The notes below the pieces were generated by a model that saw nothing but the letters and a program-made list of their open reading frames with translations, ran no database searches and was not told the origin of the DNA. A stretch of 25,022 bases of DNA from an uncultured Lachnospiraceae bacterium (GTDB lineage Bacteria; Bacillota; Clostridia; Lachnospirales; Lachnospiraceae), in NCBI GenBank assembly GCA_910585075.1, contig CAJUED010000056.1, positions 1 through 25,022 on the forward strand, given 5' to 3'. Numbering within the stretch: position 1 is the stretch's first letter; each line of letters starts with the position of its first letter. This document shows positions 17,585 to 25,022 of the stretch, piece after piece. The translations under genes were made by a program, and so were the position numbers.

Positions 17585-18244
17585 ATGTCGATACGAATTC
17601 TACTTGTTGAGGATGATGATCATATCTGCAATACGGTAAGGGCGTTTTTGGTTGAAGCAGGATATCAGGTGGATGCCTGCGCAGATGGAAATGAGGCACA
17701 CACCAAGTTCTACGAAAACACCTATCAACTGGCTATTCTTGATATTATGCTGCCCGGTATGAACGGGTATGAACTTTTGCGTGAATTTCGTGCACAAAAT
17801 GATACCCCTATTCTGATGATGACAGCCCTGTCGGATGAGGAAAACCAAATCCGGGCGTTTGATGCAGAGGCAGACGACTATGTAACAAAGCCATTCAAGA
17901 TGCAGATTTTACTAAAGCGGGTGGAAGCCCTGCTGCGGCGCAGCGGTGCGCTGGCAAAGGAAATCCGTGTCGGCAGGCTGACACTTCTGCCGGAGGATTT
18001 CACGGTACTTTGTGACGGTACGGAGCTGCCCCTGACACGAAAAGAATTTGAAATCCTTTTGCTGCTGGTGCAGAACAAAGGCAGAACCTTAACGCATGAA
18101 ATCATTTTGTCACGTATATGGGGATATGACTTTGAGGGTGATGGCAGCACAGTCCACACTCATATCAAAAATTTGCGGGCCAAGCTGCCGGAAAATATCA
18201 TCAAAACCATCCGCGGTGTAGGGTACCGATTGGAGGAATCGTAA
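17585..18244 (+). CDS. vanR: VanR (B type) response regulator
   Basis: This is a 219-residue OmpR-family regulator. The receiver domain (about 1-115) has the acidic pocket EDDD (9-12), phosphoacceptor D53 in LAILDIMLPG, and K in the VTKPF motif near residue 102. A winged-helix DNA-binding domain follows (about 125-217, ending GVGYRLEES). Phosphorylated by VanS, it activates its own operon and the vanYWHBX operon. The start is ATG 17585, after ATGGAGGGATTTTT. A GTG at 17489 would run upstream through the promoter box and is rejected. It lies 2 nt before vanS. Sequence and length match the VanR of VanB-type clusters as I remember it. Confidence 0.94.
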   Translation: MSIRILLVEDDDHICNTVRAFLVEAGYQVDACADGNEAHTKFYENTYQLAILDIMLPGMNGYELLREFRAQNDTPILMMTALSDEENQIRAFDAEADDYVTKPFKMQILLKRVEALLRRSGALAKEIRVGRLTLLPEDFTVLCDGTELPLTRKEFEILLLLVQNKGRTLTHEIILSRIWGYDFEGDGSTVHTHIKNLRAKLPENIIKTIRGVGYRLEES

Positions 18245-18246
18245 TA

Positions 18247-19590
18247 ATGGAAAGAAAAGGGATTTTCATTAAGGTTTTTTCCTATACAATCGTTGTCCTG
18301 CTATTGCTTGTGGGTGTGACGGCAATACTGTTTGCACAGCAATTTGTGTCTTATTTCAGAGCGATGGAAGCACAGCAAACAGTAAAATCCTATCAGCCAT
18401 TGGTGGAACTGATTCAGAATAGCGATAGGTTTGATATTCGAGAGATGGCAGAGCTGTTTCACTACAATAACCAATCCTTTGAGTTTTATATTGAAGATAA
18501 AGAGGGAAACGTACTCTATGCCACACCGAATGCCGATACATCAAATAGTGTTAGGCCCGACTTTCTTTATGTGGTACATAAAGATGATAAAATTTCGATT
18601 GTTGCTCAAAGCAAGGCAGGTGTGGAACTGCTTTATCAAGGGCTGACGATTCGGGGAATTGTTATGATTGCGATAATGGTTGTATTCAGCCTTTTATGCG
18701 CGTATATCTTTGCGCGGCAAATGACAACGCCGATCAAGGCCTTAGCGGACAGTGCGAATAAAATGGCAAACCTGAAAGATGTACCGCCGCCGCTGGAACG
18801 AAAGGATGAGCTTGGCGCACTGGCTCATGATATGCATTCCATGTATGTCAGGCTGAAAGAAACCATCGCAAGGCTGGAGGACGAAATCGCAAGGGAACAT
18901 GAGTTGGAGGAAACACAGCGATATTTCTTTGCGGCAGCCTCCCATGAGCTGAAAACGCCCATCGCGGCTACAAGCGTTCTGCTGGAGGGAATGCTTGAAA
19001 ATATCGGTGACTACAAAGACCATTCCAAGTATCTGCGCGAATGCATCAAAATGATGGACAGGCAGGGCAAAATCATTTCCGAAATACTGGAGCTTGTCAG
19101 CCTGAACGATGGGAGAATCGTATCAATAGCCGAACCGCTGGACATAGGGCGCACGGTTGCCGGGCTGCTGCCCGATTTTCAAACCTTAGCAGAGGCAAAC
19201 AACCAGCAGTTCGTCACAGATATTCCAGCGGGGCAAATTGTCCTGTCAGATCCGAGGCTGCTCCAAAAGGCGCTATCCAATGTCATATTGAATGCGGTTC
19301 AGAACACGCCGCAGGGAGGTGAGGTACGGATATGGAGTGAGCTTGGTGCTGAAAAATGCCGTCTTTTTGTTTTGAACATGGGCGTTCACATTGATGATAC
19401 TGCGCTTTCAAAGCTGTTCATCCCATTCTATCGCGTTGATCAGGCGCGAAGCAGAAAAAGCGGGCGAAGCGGCTTGGGGCTTGCCATCGTACAAAAAACG
19501 CTGGATGCCATGGGTCTCCAATATGCGCTGGAAAACACCTCGGACGGCGTTTTGTTCTGGCTGGATTTACCGACCACATCAACATTGTAA
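18247..19590 (+). CDS. vanS: VanS (B type) sensor histidine kinase
   Basis: This is a 447-residue membrane kinase, the same length as VanS of VanB strains. Transmembrane segment 1 lies at about 9-31. An extracytoplasmic sensor of ~100 residues follows, then transmembrane segment 2 at about 136-157. A HAMP linker comes next (QMTTPIKALADSANKMANL). The H-box ASHELKTPI carries phospho-acceptor H233, then the N-box SNVILNAVQN and a G-box GRSGLGLAIV. It senses vancomycin (classically not teicoplanin for VanB) and controls VanR phosphorylation. All kinase motifs are intact. A terminator follows, separating it from vanY. Confidence 0.94.
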   Translation: MERKGIFIKVFSYTIVVLLLLVGVTAILFAQQFVSYFRAMEAQQTVKSYQPLVELIQNSDRFDIREMAELFHYNNQSFEFYIEDKEGNVLYATPNADTSNSVRPDFLYVVHKDDKISIVAQSKAGVELLYQGLTIRGIVMIAIMVVFSLLCAYIFARQMTTPIKALADSANKMANLKDVPPPLERKDELGALAHDMHSMYVRLKETIARLEDEIAREHELEETQRYFFAAASHELKTPIAATSVLLEGMLENIGDYKDHSKYLRECIKMMDRQGKIISEILELVSLNDGRIVSIAEPLDIGRTVAGLLPDFQTLAEANNQQFVTDIPAGQIVLSDPRLLQKALSNVILNAVQNTPQGGEVRIWSELGAEKCRLFVLNMGVHIDDTALSKLFIPFYRVDQARSRKSGRSGLGLAIVQKTLDAMGLQYALENTSDGVLFWLDLPTTSTL

Positions 19591-19613
19591 ATATTTAAAA
19601 CTTAAATGATTTT

Positions 19614-19645
19614 GACCGACAGGTATAACCCTGCCGGTCTTTTTG
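19614..19645 (+). terminator. Terminator of vanRS
   Basis: GACCGACAGG (19614-19623) pairs with CCTGCCGGTC (19630-19639) with one A-C mismatch, and a run of T follows to 19645. It isolates vanRS transcription from the resistance operon. Confidence 0.85.
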
Positions 19646-19730
19646 TTACAATAAGCTGGCTCGTGGGGCGTGACAGCGTTTGTTAACATAAGGATAGTTC
19701 GCGGAGTGTGCTGTCCGTTACTTTTCGCTG

Positions 19731-19785
19731 CTACAGGAAAACTACAGATTGGCTACAGGGAAAGTACAGATACGCTTGCCATAAT
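19731..19785 (+). promoter_or_regulatory. vanYWHBX promoter with two VanR boxes
   Basis: CTACAGGAAAACTACAG (19731-19747) and CTACAGGGAAAGTACAG (19753-19769) are two VanR-type sites. Their starts are 22 nt apart, about two helical turns, so they lie on the same face. A -10-like CATAAT is at 19780-19785. One box at vanR versus two here agrees with stronger induction of the resistance genes, as known for VanB clusters. Confidence 0.85.
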
Positions 19786-19840
19786 AACAATCGTACCAGC
19801 CACAAATCGTAGTTTTATTGCAAAGGAGGCATTCTATCAA

Positions 19841-20647
19841 ATGGAAAAATGTAACTATCATTCCAATACGAGTCATCACAAACGGCATATGAAACAATCC
19901 GTGGAAAAACGGGCTTTTCTATGGGCGTTCCTTATTTCGTTCACAGTCTGCACGTTGTTTTTGGGGTGGAGACTGGCTTCCGTATCGGAAGCAGCACAGC
20001 TACCGCTTATCCCTGCAACGTATACAGACAGTAGCACTGGCGTAGTGGAAAATCCGGAGGAAAACGCTCTCGTCACCGTTAAAGAACAGGGAGATGAACG
20101 GGAATGGAGCCTGATTTTAGTGAACAGGCAGAACCCCATCCCCGCACAGTACGATGTGGAGCTTGAGCAGCTATCAAATGGTGAGCGGATAGACATTCGG
20201 ATTTCTCCCTACCTCCAAGATTTGTTTGATGCCGCAAGAGCTGATGGAGTTTACCCGATTGTCGCATCCGGATACCGGACAACAGAAAAACAGCAAGAAA
20301 TCATGGATGAAAAAATCGCCGAATACAAGGTGAAAGGCTACACCTCTGCACAGGCTAAAGCGGAAGCAGAAACTTGGGTGGCTGTGCCGGGAACGAGCGA
20401 GCACCAGCTTGGTATTGCCGTGGATATCAATGCGGATGGGATTCATTCAACCGGCAACGAGGTTTACGGATGGCTGGATGAAAACAGTTATCGCTTTGGT
20501 TTTATTCGCCGCTACCCGCCGGACAAGACAGAGATAACCGGTGTGAGCAACGAGCCGTGGCATTACCGATATGTTGGCATCGAAGCTGCTACGGAGATGT
20601 ACCACCAAGGGGTTTGCCTTGAGGAATATTTAAACACCGAAAAATGA
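19841..20647 (+). CDS. vanY: VanY (B type) D,D-carboxypeptidase
   Basis: This 268-residue protein removes the terminal D-Ala from peptidoglycan precursors that still end in D-Ala-D-Ala. One N-terminal transmembrane anchor (about 25-44, AFLWAFLISFTVCTLFLGW) places the enzyme outside the membrane. The zinc-peptidase motifs are SEHQLGIAVD with H188 and D195, and EPWHY with E238 and H241, the M15B set. The start is ATG 19841, after AAAGGAGG; length and N-terminus agree with known VanY of VanB type. An open frame reaches back to 19670 but would cover the promoter. It is the first gene of the inducible operon. Confidence 0.93.
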   Translation: MEKCNYHSNTSHHKRHMKQSVEKRAFLWAFLISFTVCTLFLGWRLASVSEAAQLPLIPATYTDSSTGVVENPEENALVTVKEQGDEREWSLILVNRQNPIPAQYDVELEQLSNGERIDIRISPYLQDLFDAARADGVYPIVASGYRTTEKQQEIMDEKIAEYKVKGYTSAQAKAEAETWVAVPGTSEHQLGIAVDINADGIHSTGNEVYGWLDENSYRFGFIRRYPPDKTEITGVSNEPWHYRYVGIEAATEMYHQGVCLEEYLNTEK

Positions 20648-20664
20648 GAAAAGGATGTTATGCT

Positions 20665-21396
20665 ATGGACAGAAAAAGATTGACACAACGTTTTCCGTTC
20701 CTGCTTCCAATGAGACGGGCGCAGAGAAAAATATGCTTTTATGGGGGAATGAGATTTGACATGATATACCAAGAAAACAAGGTGTTCAACTTAAAGCTGG
20801 CGGCAAAGACCTTAAACGGTTTATTGATAAGACCGGGGGAAACCTTTTCTTTCTGGTGGCTGGTACGCCATGCGGACAAAGATACCCCTTATAAAGACGG
20901 CCTTACGGTGACCAATGGTAAACTCACCACCATGTCGGGCGGCGGTATGTGCCAGATGAGCAATTTACTATTTTGGATGTTCCTGCATACGCCATTGACA
21001 ATTATCCAGCGAAGCGGTCACGAAGTAAAGGAGTTTCCAGAGCCAAACAGTGACGAGATCAAAGGGGTGGATGCAACCATTTCAGAGGGCTGGATTGATT
21101 TAAAAGTGCGAAACGATACCGACTGCACCTACCAAAGATGGGTGACCTTAGATGATGAGAAAATCATCGGTCAGGTGTTCGCCGACAAAGAGCCCCAAGC
21201 ATTATACAAAATTACAAACGGCAGTATCCAGTATGTTCGTGAAAACGGCGGGATTTATGAATATGCCAGGGTTGAACGGATGCAAATTGCCGCAGATACC
21301 GGGAGAATAATAGATTGCAGGCTGCTTTATACAAACAAATGCAAAATTTGCTATCCCCTCCCGGAAAATGTAGATATTCAGGAGGTGAATCAATGA
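20665..21396 (+). CDS. vanW: VanW with an internal in-frame deletion
   Basis: VanW is a B-type cluster protein of unknown biochemical function. The frame gives 243 residues from ATG 20665 (MDRKRLTQRF), while VanW of reference VanB clusters is about 275 residues by my recollection. The missing stretch is visible: GMRFD (28-32) jumps straight to MIYQENKVFN, skipping the segment with the LPYLxFE-like motif that normally precedes the Q-E-N-K block. The reading frame is kept. The rest of the domain (GLLIRPGETFSFWWLV, TMSGGGMCQMSN) is intact. AAGGA at 20651-20655 supports this start rather than ATG 20644. It overlaps vanH by 4 nt (ATGA). Confidence 0.88.
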   Translation: MDRKRLTQRFPFLLPMRRAQRKICFYGGMRFDMIYQENKVFNLKLAAKTLNGLLIRPGETFSFWWLVRHADKDTPYKDGLTVTNGKLTTMSGGGMCQMSNLLFWMFLHTPLTIIQRSGHEVKEFPEPNSDEIKGVDATISEGWIDLKVRNDTDCTYQRWVTLDDEKIIGQVFADKEPQALYKITNGSIQYVRENGGIYEYARVERMQIAADTGRIIDCRLLYTNKCKICYPLPENVDIQEVNQ

Positions 21397-22364
21397 GAAA
21401 AAGTATGGGCATTACTGTTTTTGGATGCGGGCAGGATGAGGCAAATGCTTTCCGCACCTTATCGCCGGATTTTCATATTATCCCTACGCTGATCAGCGAT
21501 GCGATATCGGCAGACAACGCAAAATTGGCCGCTGGTAATCAATGTGTTAGCGTAGGCCATAAGTCCGAGGTTTCCGAGGCAATCATTCTTGCGCTGAGAA
21601 AGGTCGGAGTAAAATACATTTCTACCCGCAGCATCGGCTGCGATCACATTGATACGACTGCCGCCGAGAGAATGGGAATCTCGGTTGGCACGGTTGCGTA
21701 TTCGCCGGACAGCGTTGCGGATTATGCTTTGATGCTGATGCTGATGGTCATACGGGGTGCAAAACCCACCATGCACGCCGTGGCGCAACAAGATTTCAGA
21801 TTGGATCGTATCCGGGGGAAAGAACTGGGGGATATGACTGTGGGAGTTATTGGAACCGGCCATATCGGGCAAGCGGTCGTCAAAAGGCTGCGGGGATTTG
21901 GATGCCATGTGCTGGCCTATGATAACAGCCGAAAAATGGATGCAGATTATGTCCAGCTTGATGAGCTTCTAAAAAACAGCGATATTGTTACGCTCCATGT
22001 GCCGCTTTGTGCGGATACCCGTCATCTGATCGGTCAGAAGCAAATCGGAGAGATGAAGCAAGGCGCATTTTTAATCAACACCGGGCGCGGGGCGCTTGTC
22101 GATACCGGGGCGCTGGTGGAGGCGTTGGAAAGCGGAAAGCTGGGTGGTGCGGCACTGGATGTGTTGGAGGGCGAGGATCAGTTTGTTTATACCGATTGCT
22201 CGCAGAAAGTGCTTGACCATCCCTTCTTGTCGCAGCTCCTGAGGATGCCGAATGTGATTATCACACCCCATACGGCGTACTACACCGAGCGTGTGCTGCG
22301 GGATACCACAGAAAAAACAATCAGGAATTGTCTCAATTTTGAAAGGAGTTTACAGCATGAATAG
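21393..22364 (+). CDS. vanH: VanH (B type) D-lactate dehydrogenase
   Basis: This 323-residue D-isomer-specific 2-hydroxyacid dehydrogenase reduces pyruvate to D-lactate with NADH or NADPH, supplying the substrate for VanB. The NAD-binding Rossmann motif GTGHIG begins at G154. The catalytic arginine is R232 in INTGRGALVD, and the catalytic histidine is H293 in ITPHTAYYT, with an acidic residue between. The start ATG 21393 follows AGGAGGTG and overlaps the vanW stop by 4 nt. The gene overlaps vanB by 8 nt, so the three products are coupled. Confidence 0.95.
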   Translation: MRKSMGITVFGCGQDEANAFRTLSPDFHIIPTLISDAISADNAKLAAGNQCVSVGHKSEVSEAIILALRKVGVKYISTRSIGCDHIDTTAAERMGISVGTVAYSPDSVADYALMLMLMVIRGAKPTMHAVAQQDFRLDRIRGKELGDMTVGVIGTGHIGQAVVKRLRGFGCHVLAYDNSRKMDADYVQLDELLKNSDIVTLHVPLCADTRHLIGQKQIGEMKQGAFLINTGRGALVDTGALVEALESGKLGGAALDVLEGEDQFVYTDCSQKVLDHPFLSQLLRMPNVIITPHTAYYTERVLRDTTEKTIRNCLNFERSLQHE

Positions 22365-23385
22365 AATAAAAGTCGCAATCATCTTTGGCGGTTGCTCGGA
22401 GGAACATGATGTGTCGGTAAAATCCGCAATAGAAATTGCTGCGAACATTGATACGGAAAAATTCGATCCGCACTACATCGGAATTACAAAAAACGGTGTA
22501 TGGAAGCTATGCAAGAAGCCATGTACGGAATGGGAAGCCGACAGTCTCCCCGCCATACTCTCCCCGGATAGGAAAACGCATGGGCTGCTTGTCATGAAAG
22601 AAAGCGAATACGAAACACGGCGTATTGATGTGGCTTTCCCTGTTTTGCATGGCAAATGCGGGGAGGATGGTGCGATACAGGGTCTGTTTGAATTGTCTGG
22701 TATCCCCTATGTGGGCTGCGATATTCAAAGCTCCGCAGCTTGCATGGACAAATCACTGGCCTACATTCTTACAAAAAATGCGGGCATCGCCGTTCCCGAA
22801 TTTCAAATGATTGATAAAGGTGACAAGCCGGAGGCGGGTGCGCTTACCTACCCTGTCTTTGTGAAGCCGGCACGGTCAGGTTCGTCCTTTGGCGTAACCA
22901 AAGTAAACGGTACGGAAGAACTTAACGCTGCGATAGAAGCGGCAGGACAATATGATGGAAAAATCTTAATTGAGCAAGCGATTTCGGGCTGTGAGGTCGG
23001 GTGTGCGGTCATGGGGGACGAGGATGATTTGATTGTCGGCGAAGTGGATCAAATCCGGCTGAGCCACGGTATCTTCCGCATCCATCAGGAAAACGAGCCG
23101 GAAAAAGGCTCAGAAAATGCGATGATTACAGTTCCCGCAGACATTCCGGTCGAGGAACGAAATCGGGTGCAGGAAACGGCAAAGAAAGTATATCGGGTGC
23201 TTGGATGCAGAGGGCTTGCCCGTGTTGATCTTTTTTTGCAGGAGGATGGCGGCATCGTTCTAAATGAGGTCAATACCCTGCCCGGTTTTACATCGTACAG
23301 CCGCTATCCACGCATGGTGGCCGCCGCAGGAATCACGCTTCCTGCACTGATTGACAGCCTGATTACATTGGCGTTAAAGAGGTGA
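22357..23385 (+). CDS. vanB: VanB D-alanine--D-lactate ligase
   Basis: This 342-residue ATP-grasp ligase makes the depsipeptide D-Ala-D-Lac, which replaces D-Ala-D-Ala in cell-wall precursors and lowers vancomycin affinity. Motifs are IIFGGCSEEHDVSVKSA at the N-terminus, HGKCGEDG from H98, FVKPARSGSSFGV for ATP binding, FRIHQE with H243 (equivalent to VanA H244, which favours lactate), and NEVNTLPGFTSYSRYP from N303 for Mg binding. Length and sequence match VanB very closely from memory. Subtype (B1, B2 or B3) would need a nucleotide alignment. AAAGGAG precedes ATG 22357. It overlaps vanH, and its stop lies 5 nt before the vanX start. Confidence 0.97.
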   Translation: MNRIKVAIIFGGCSEEHDVSVKSAIEIAANIDTEKFDPHYIGITKNGVWKLCKKPCTEWEADSLPAILSPDRKTHGLLVMKESEYETRRIDVAFPVLHGKCGEDGAIQGLFELSGIPYVGCDIQSSAACMDKSLAYILTKNAGIAVPEFQMIDKGDKPEAGALTYPVFVKPARSGSSFGVTKVNGTEELNAAIEAAGQYDGKILIEQAISGCEVGCAVMGDEDDLIVGEVDQIRLSHGIFRIHQENEPEKGSENAMITVPADIPVEERNRVQETAKKVYRVLGCRGLARVDLFLQEDGGIVLNEVNTLPGFTSYSRYPRMVAAAGITLPALIDSLITLALKR

Positions 23386-23390
23386 TAAGT

Positions 23391-23999
23391 ATGGAAAATG
23401 GTTTTTTGTTTTTAGATGAAATGTTGCATGGCGTCCGTTGGGATGCCAAGTACGCCACATGGGATAACTTCACAGGAAAACCGGTGGATGGGTATGAGGT
23501 GAATCGCATCATCGGCACAAAGGCCGTGGCGTTTGCTCTGCGCGAGGCACAAATCCATGCGGCTGAGCTTGGCTATGGCTTGCTTTTATGGGATGGATAT
23601 CGGCCAAGAACTGCGGTGGACTGCTTCCTGCGTTGGGCAGCGCAACCGGAGGACAAGCTCACAAAAGAAAAATTTTACCCCAATATAGAGCGAGCCGAGT
23701 TGATTACAAAGGGTTATGTGGCCTCACAATCCAGCCATAGCCGTGGAAGCGCAATTGATCTTACGCTCTACCACTTGGATACAGGGGAACTTGTTTCAAT
23801 GGGAAGTAACTTCGATTTTATGGACGAACGGTCGCATCATACAGCAAAAGGGATAGGGGATGCAGAGGCACAAAATCGAAGATGCTTGCGTAAAATCATG
23901 GAAAGCAGCGGATTTCAGTCTTATCGCTTTGAATGGTGGCACTATAAGTTGATTGATGAGCCATATCCCGATACCTATTTTAATTTTGCCGTTTCATAA
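23391..23999 (+). CDS. vanX: VanX (B type) D-Ala-D-Ala dipeptidase
   Basis: This 202-residue cytoplasmic zinc dipeptidase hydrolyses D-Ala-D-Ala made by the host ligase, so that only D-Ala-D-Lac reaches the wall. The zinc ligands H116 and D123 (SSHSRGSAID) and H184, with catalytic E181 (FEWWHY), sit at the positions known for VanX. The start is ATG 23391, after GAGGTG at 6-nt spacing; a GTG a few codons earlier is in frame but overlaps the vanB stop. It is the last van gene. No terminator hairpin is visible before the recombinase remnant begins about 50 nt later. Confidence 0.96.
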   Translation: MENGFLFLDEMLHGVRWDAKYATWDNFTGKPVDGYEVNRIIGTKAVAFALREAQIHAAELGYGLLLWDGYRPRTAVDCFLRWAAQPEDKLTKEKFYPNIERAELITKGYVASQSSHSRGSAIDLTLYHLDTGELVSMGSNFDFMDERSHHTAKGIGDAEAQNRRCLRKIMESSGFQSYRFEWWHYKLIDEPYPDTYFNFAVS

Positions 24000-24050
24000 T
24001 GAAAGTATTTGATTTTCTAATTATGTATAAGTTGGCTACAAATTACTTAG

Positions 24051-24656
24051 TATTTCATCAGACCAAAGAACCGCGGGGAAGGGTGCAGCAGGCACAGCAT
24101 AGAGGAAAGTGCGCTGAAGGAGATCATCTGTGAGAGCATCCGGAAGTTTGCAAATTCCTTCCTGAAAGAAAAGGAACTCTTTGACCGGGCTGTGCGGTAT
24201 GAGACGAACTTTGAAGCAGTTGCCCGATATGACAAGGAGATTGAGCGGCTGAAAAAAGAGCAGGATAAATATTATTCCCTCTGTTCCGGCTTATATGAGG
24301 ATTTGAGGGAGGGTGTTGTCACAAAGGAGGAATTTGAACGCCTGCACAGCGGTTTTACGCAGAAAGGGAAAGGACTGGAGGCTGCCATGCAGAAACAGGA
24401 GCAGCTCATTAAAAGCATGTTCAAAAAGGGAGTGCTTTCTGCGGGGCGCCTGAAAACCTTCCAGGACTGTGTGGAACTGAGGGAGATAGACCGGCACACT
24501 TTGAGCAGCCTTATCAGGCGGATCTATGTTTATGAAAATAAACAGATTGTGATTGATTTTTATTTTATGGATGAATTCCGTATCATGGAAGGTCTTGGCC
24601 GGAAGATTCTGGAGGACAGGGAAGAAGAAAAGCGGAAAGCGGGAAGGAGCGCATAG
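24051..24656 (+). pseudogene. C-terminal remnant of a large serine recombinase
   Basis: From 24051 an open frame without a usable start reads RPKNRGEGCSRHSIEESALK and continues as a charged helical region (RYETNFEAVARYDKEIERLKKEQDKY). It ends in a DUF4368-like tail with LIRRIYVYENKQIVIDFYF. This is the coiled-coil and C-terminal part of TndX/Tn4451-family recombinases. The catalytic N-terminal domain and most of the recombinase domain are missing, and a TAG stands at 24048-24050. An internal ATG at 24192 would give 154 residues but starts inside the domain. It is followed after 1 nt by a second recombinase gene, typical of tandem recombinases in clostridial ICEs. The van/defence block probably interrupted or replaced its 5' part. 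Confidence 0.82.
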
Positions 24657-24657
24657 C

Positions 24658-25022
24658 ATGGGGAGAGTGTCAAAGAGGACTTCCGCCCCTGCTGTGGCGG
24701 TAAAAGAAGCAAAAATATGTTATAAAGCAGGCATTTACGCAAGGCTCTCATCCGACCAGGACAACAAAACCTTGAAAGGACACAAGGTTTCAAAGAATGA
24801 ATCTGTTGAAGTTCAGGTGAAGATTGCGGAAAAATATATCGAAGATTTTAACAGGGAAGGGACAGAGCGGATAGAGATTGCAGACCGCTATGTTGACCTG
24901 GGAAAAACAGGAAGCAACTTCAACCGTGATGAGTTCCAGAGGCTTATGCAGGATATAAGGCTAGGAAGCATTGACTGTGTGGTGGTCAAAGACCTTTCCC
25001 GGTTTGGCAGGAACTATCTGGA
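24658..25022 (+). CDS. Serine recombinase, N-terminal part (continues beyond window)
   Basis: At least 121 residues of the catalytic domain of a large serine site-specific recombinase are visible. YKAGIYARLSSDQDN carries R29 and the likely nucleophile S31. Further motifs are ESVEVQVKIAEKYI, YVDLGKTGSNFNRDEFQRLMQDI and CVVVKDLSRFGRNYLE, with the conserved arginines of the resolvase fold. It starts at ATG 24658, with GGAAGGAG upstream, and lies 1 nt after the preceding remnant. It likely excises or integrates the element carrying this region, or a nested one. Its C-terminal half is outside the window. Confidence 0.92.
   Translation, partial: MGRVSKRTSAPAVAVKEAKICYKAGIYARLSSDQDNKTLKGHKVSKNESVEVQVKIAEKYIEDFNREGTERIEIADRYVDLGKTGSNFNRDEFQRLMQDIRLGSIDCVVVKDLSRFGRNYL

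Noticed and set aside
19670..19840. Upstream extension of vanY
   Set aside because: It would run through the VanR boxes and -10; a strong ribosome site precedes ATG 19841, which also gives the family length.
21459..21908. Reverse-strand 149-residue frame inside vanH
   Set aside because: Shadow of a well-identified gene.
1..25022. CRISPR array, tRNA or rRNA genes
   Set aside because: No regularly spaced short repeats, no cloverleaf-like sequence with CCA-proximal features, and no rRNA-like segments were seen.

Overview
The window looks like part of a chromosomal or integrative mobile element from a gut Clostridia/Lachnospiraceae-type Firmicute. The reasons are AT-rich coding style with good Shine-Dalgarno sites, clostridial-type large serine recombinases at the right end, and a VanB-type glycopeptide resistance cluster of the kind known in enterococci and gut anaerobes. 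No rRNA, tRNA or housekeeping gene is present, so species cannot be named.

Layout, left to right. (1) A 5'-truncated dGTPase gene (to 1144). (2) An XRE-type regulator plus a nucleotidyltransferase (1621-3037), a putative toxin-antitoxin-like or defence pair with a clear promoter/operator. (3) A KilA-N protein and a 1343-residue protein with an N-terminal nuclease-like domain and a STAND-like NTPase core (3598-8523), resembling Avs-type defence proteins. (4) A truncated second copy of the XRE gene (8899-9105). (5) A complete four-gene type II Wadjet system, jetABCD (9476-17465), an SMC-like anti-plasmid machine. (6) A vanRS-vanYWHBX cluster of B type (17585-23999), with VanR-type direct-repeat boxes at both promoters. 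(7) A recombinase gene lacking its 5' part (24051-24656), followed by the start of an intact serine recombinase that runs off the window (24658 onward).

How it works together. VanS/VanR sense glycopeptide and switch on vanYWHBX. VanH makes D-lactate, VanB joins it to D-Ala, VanX destroys D-Ala-D-Ala, and VanY trims residual D-Ala ends. VanW (function unknown) carries an internal in-frame deletion here. The other blocks (XRE/NTase, KilA-N/STAND, Wadjet) look like defence modules.

The most striking architecture is repetition. A ~163-bp direct repeat lies after the XRE/NTase pair (3178-3340) and again after the KilA-N/STAND pair (8520-8682). Its 20-bp core occurs a third time between Wadjet and vanR (17516-17535). 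Each block is therefore followed by the same sequence, as if the region were assembled from cassettes by recombination at a shared boundary. The right end of the van block abuts a recombinase remnant, which suggests that the island disrupted a recombinase gene of a host ICE.
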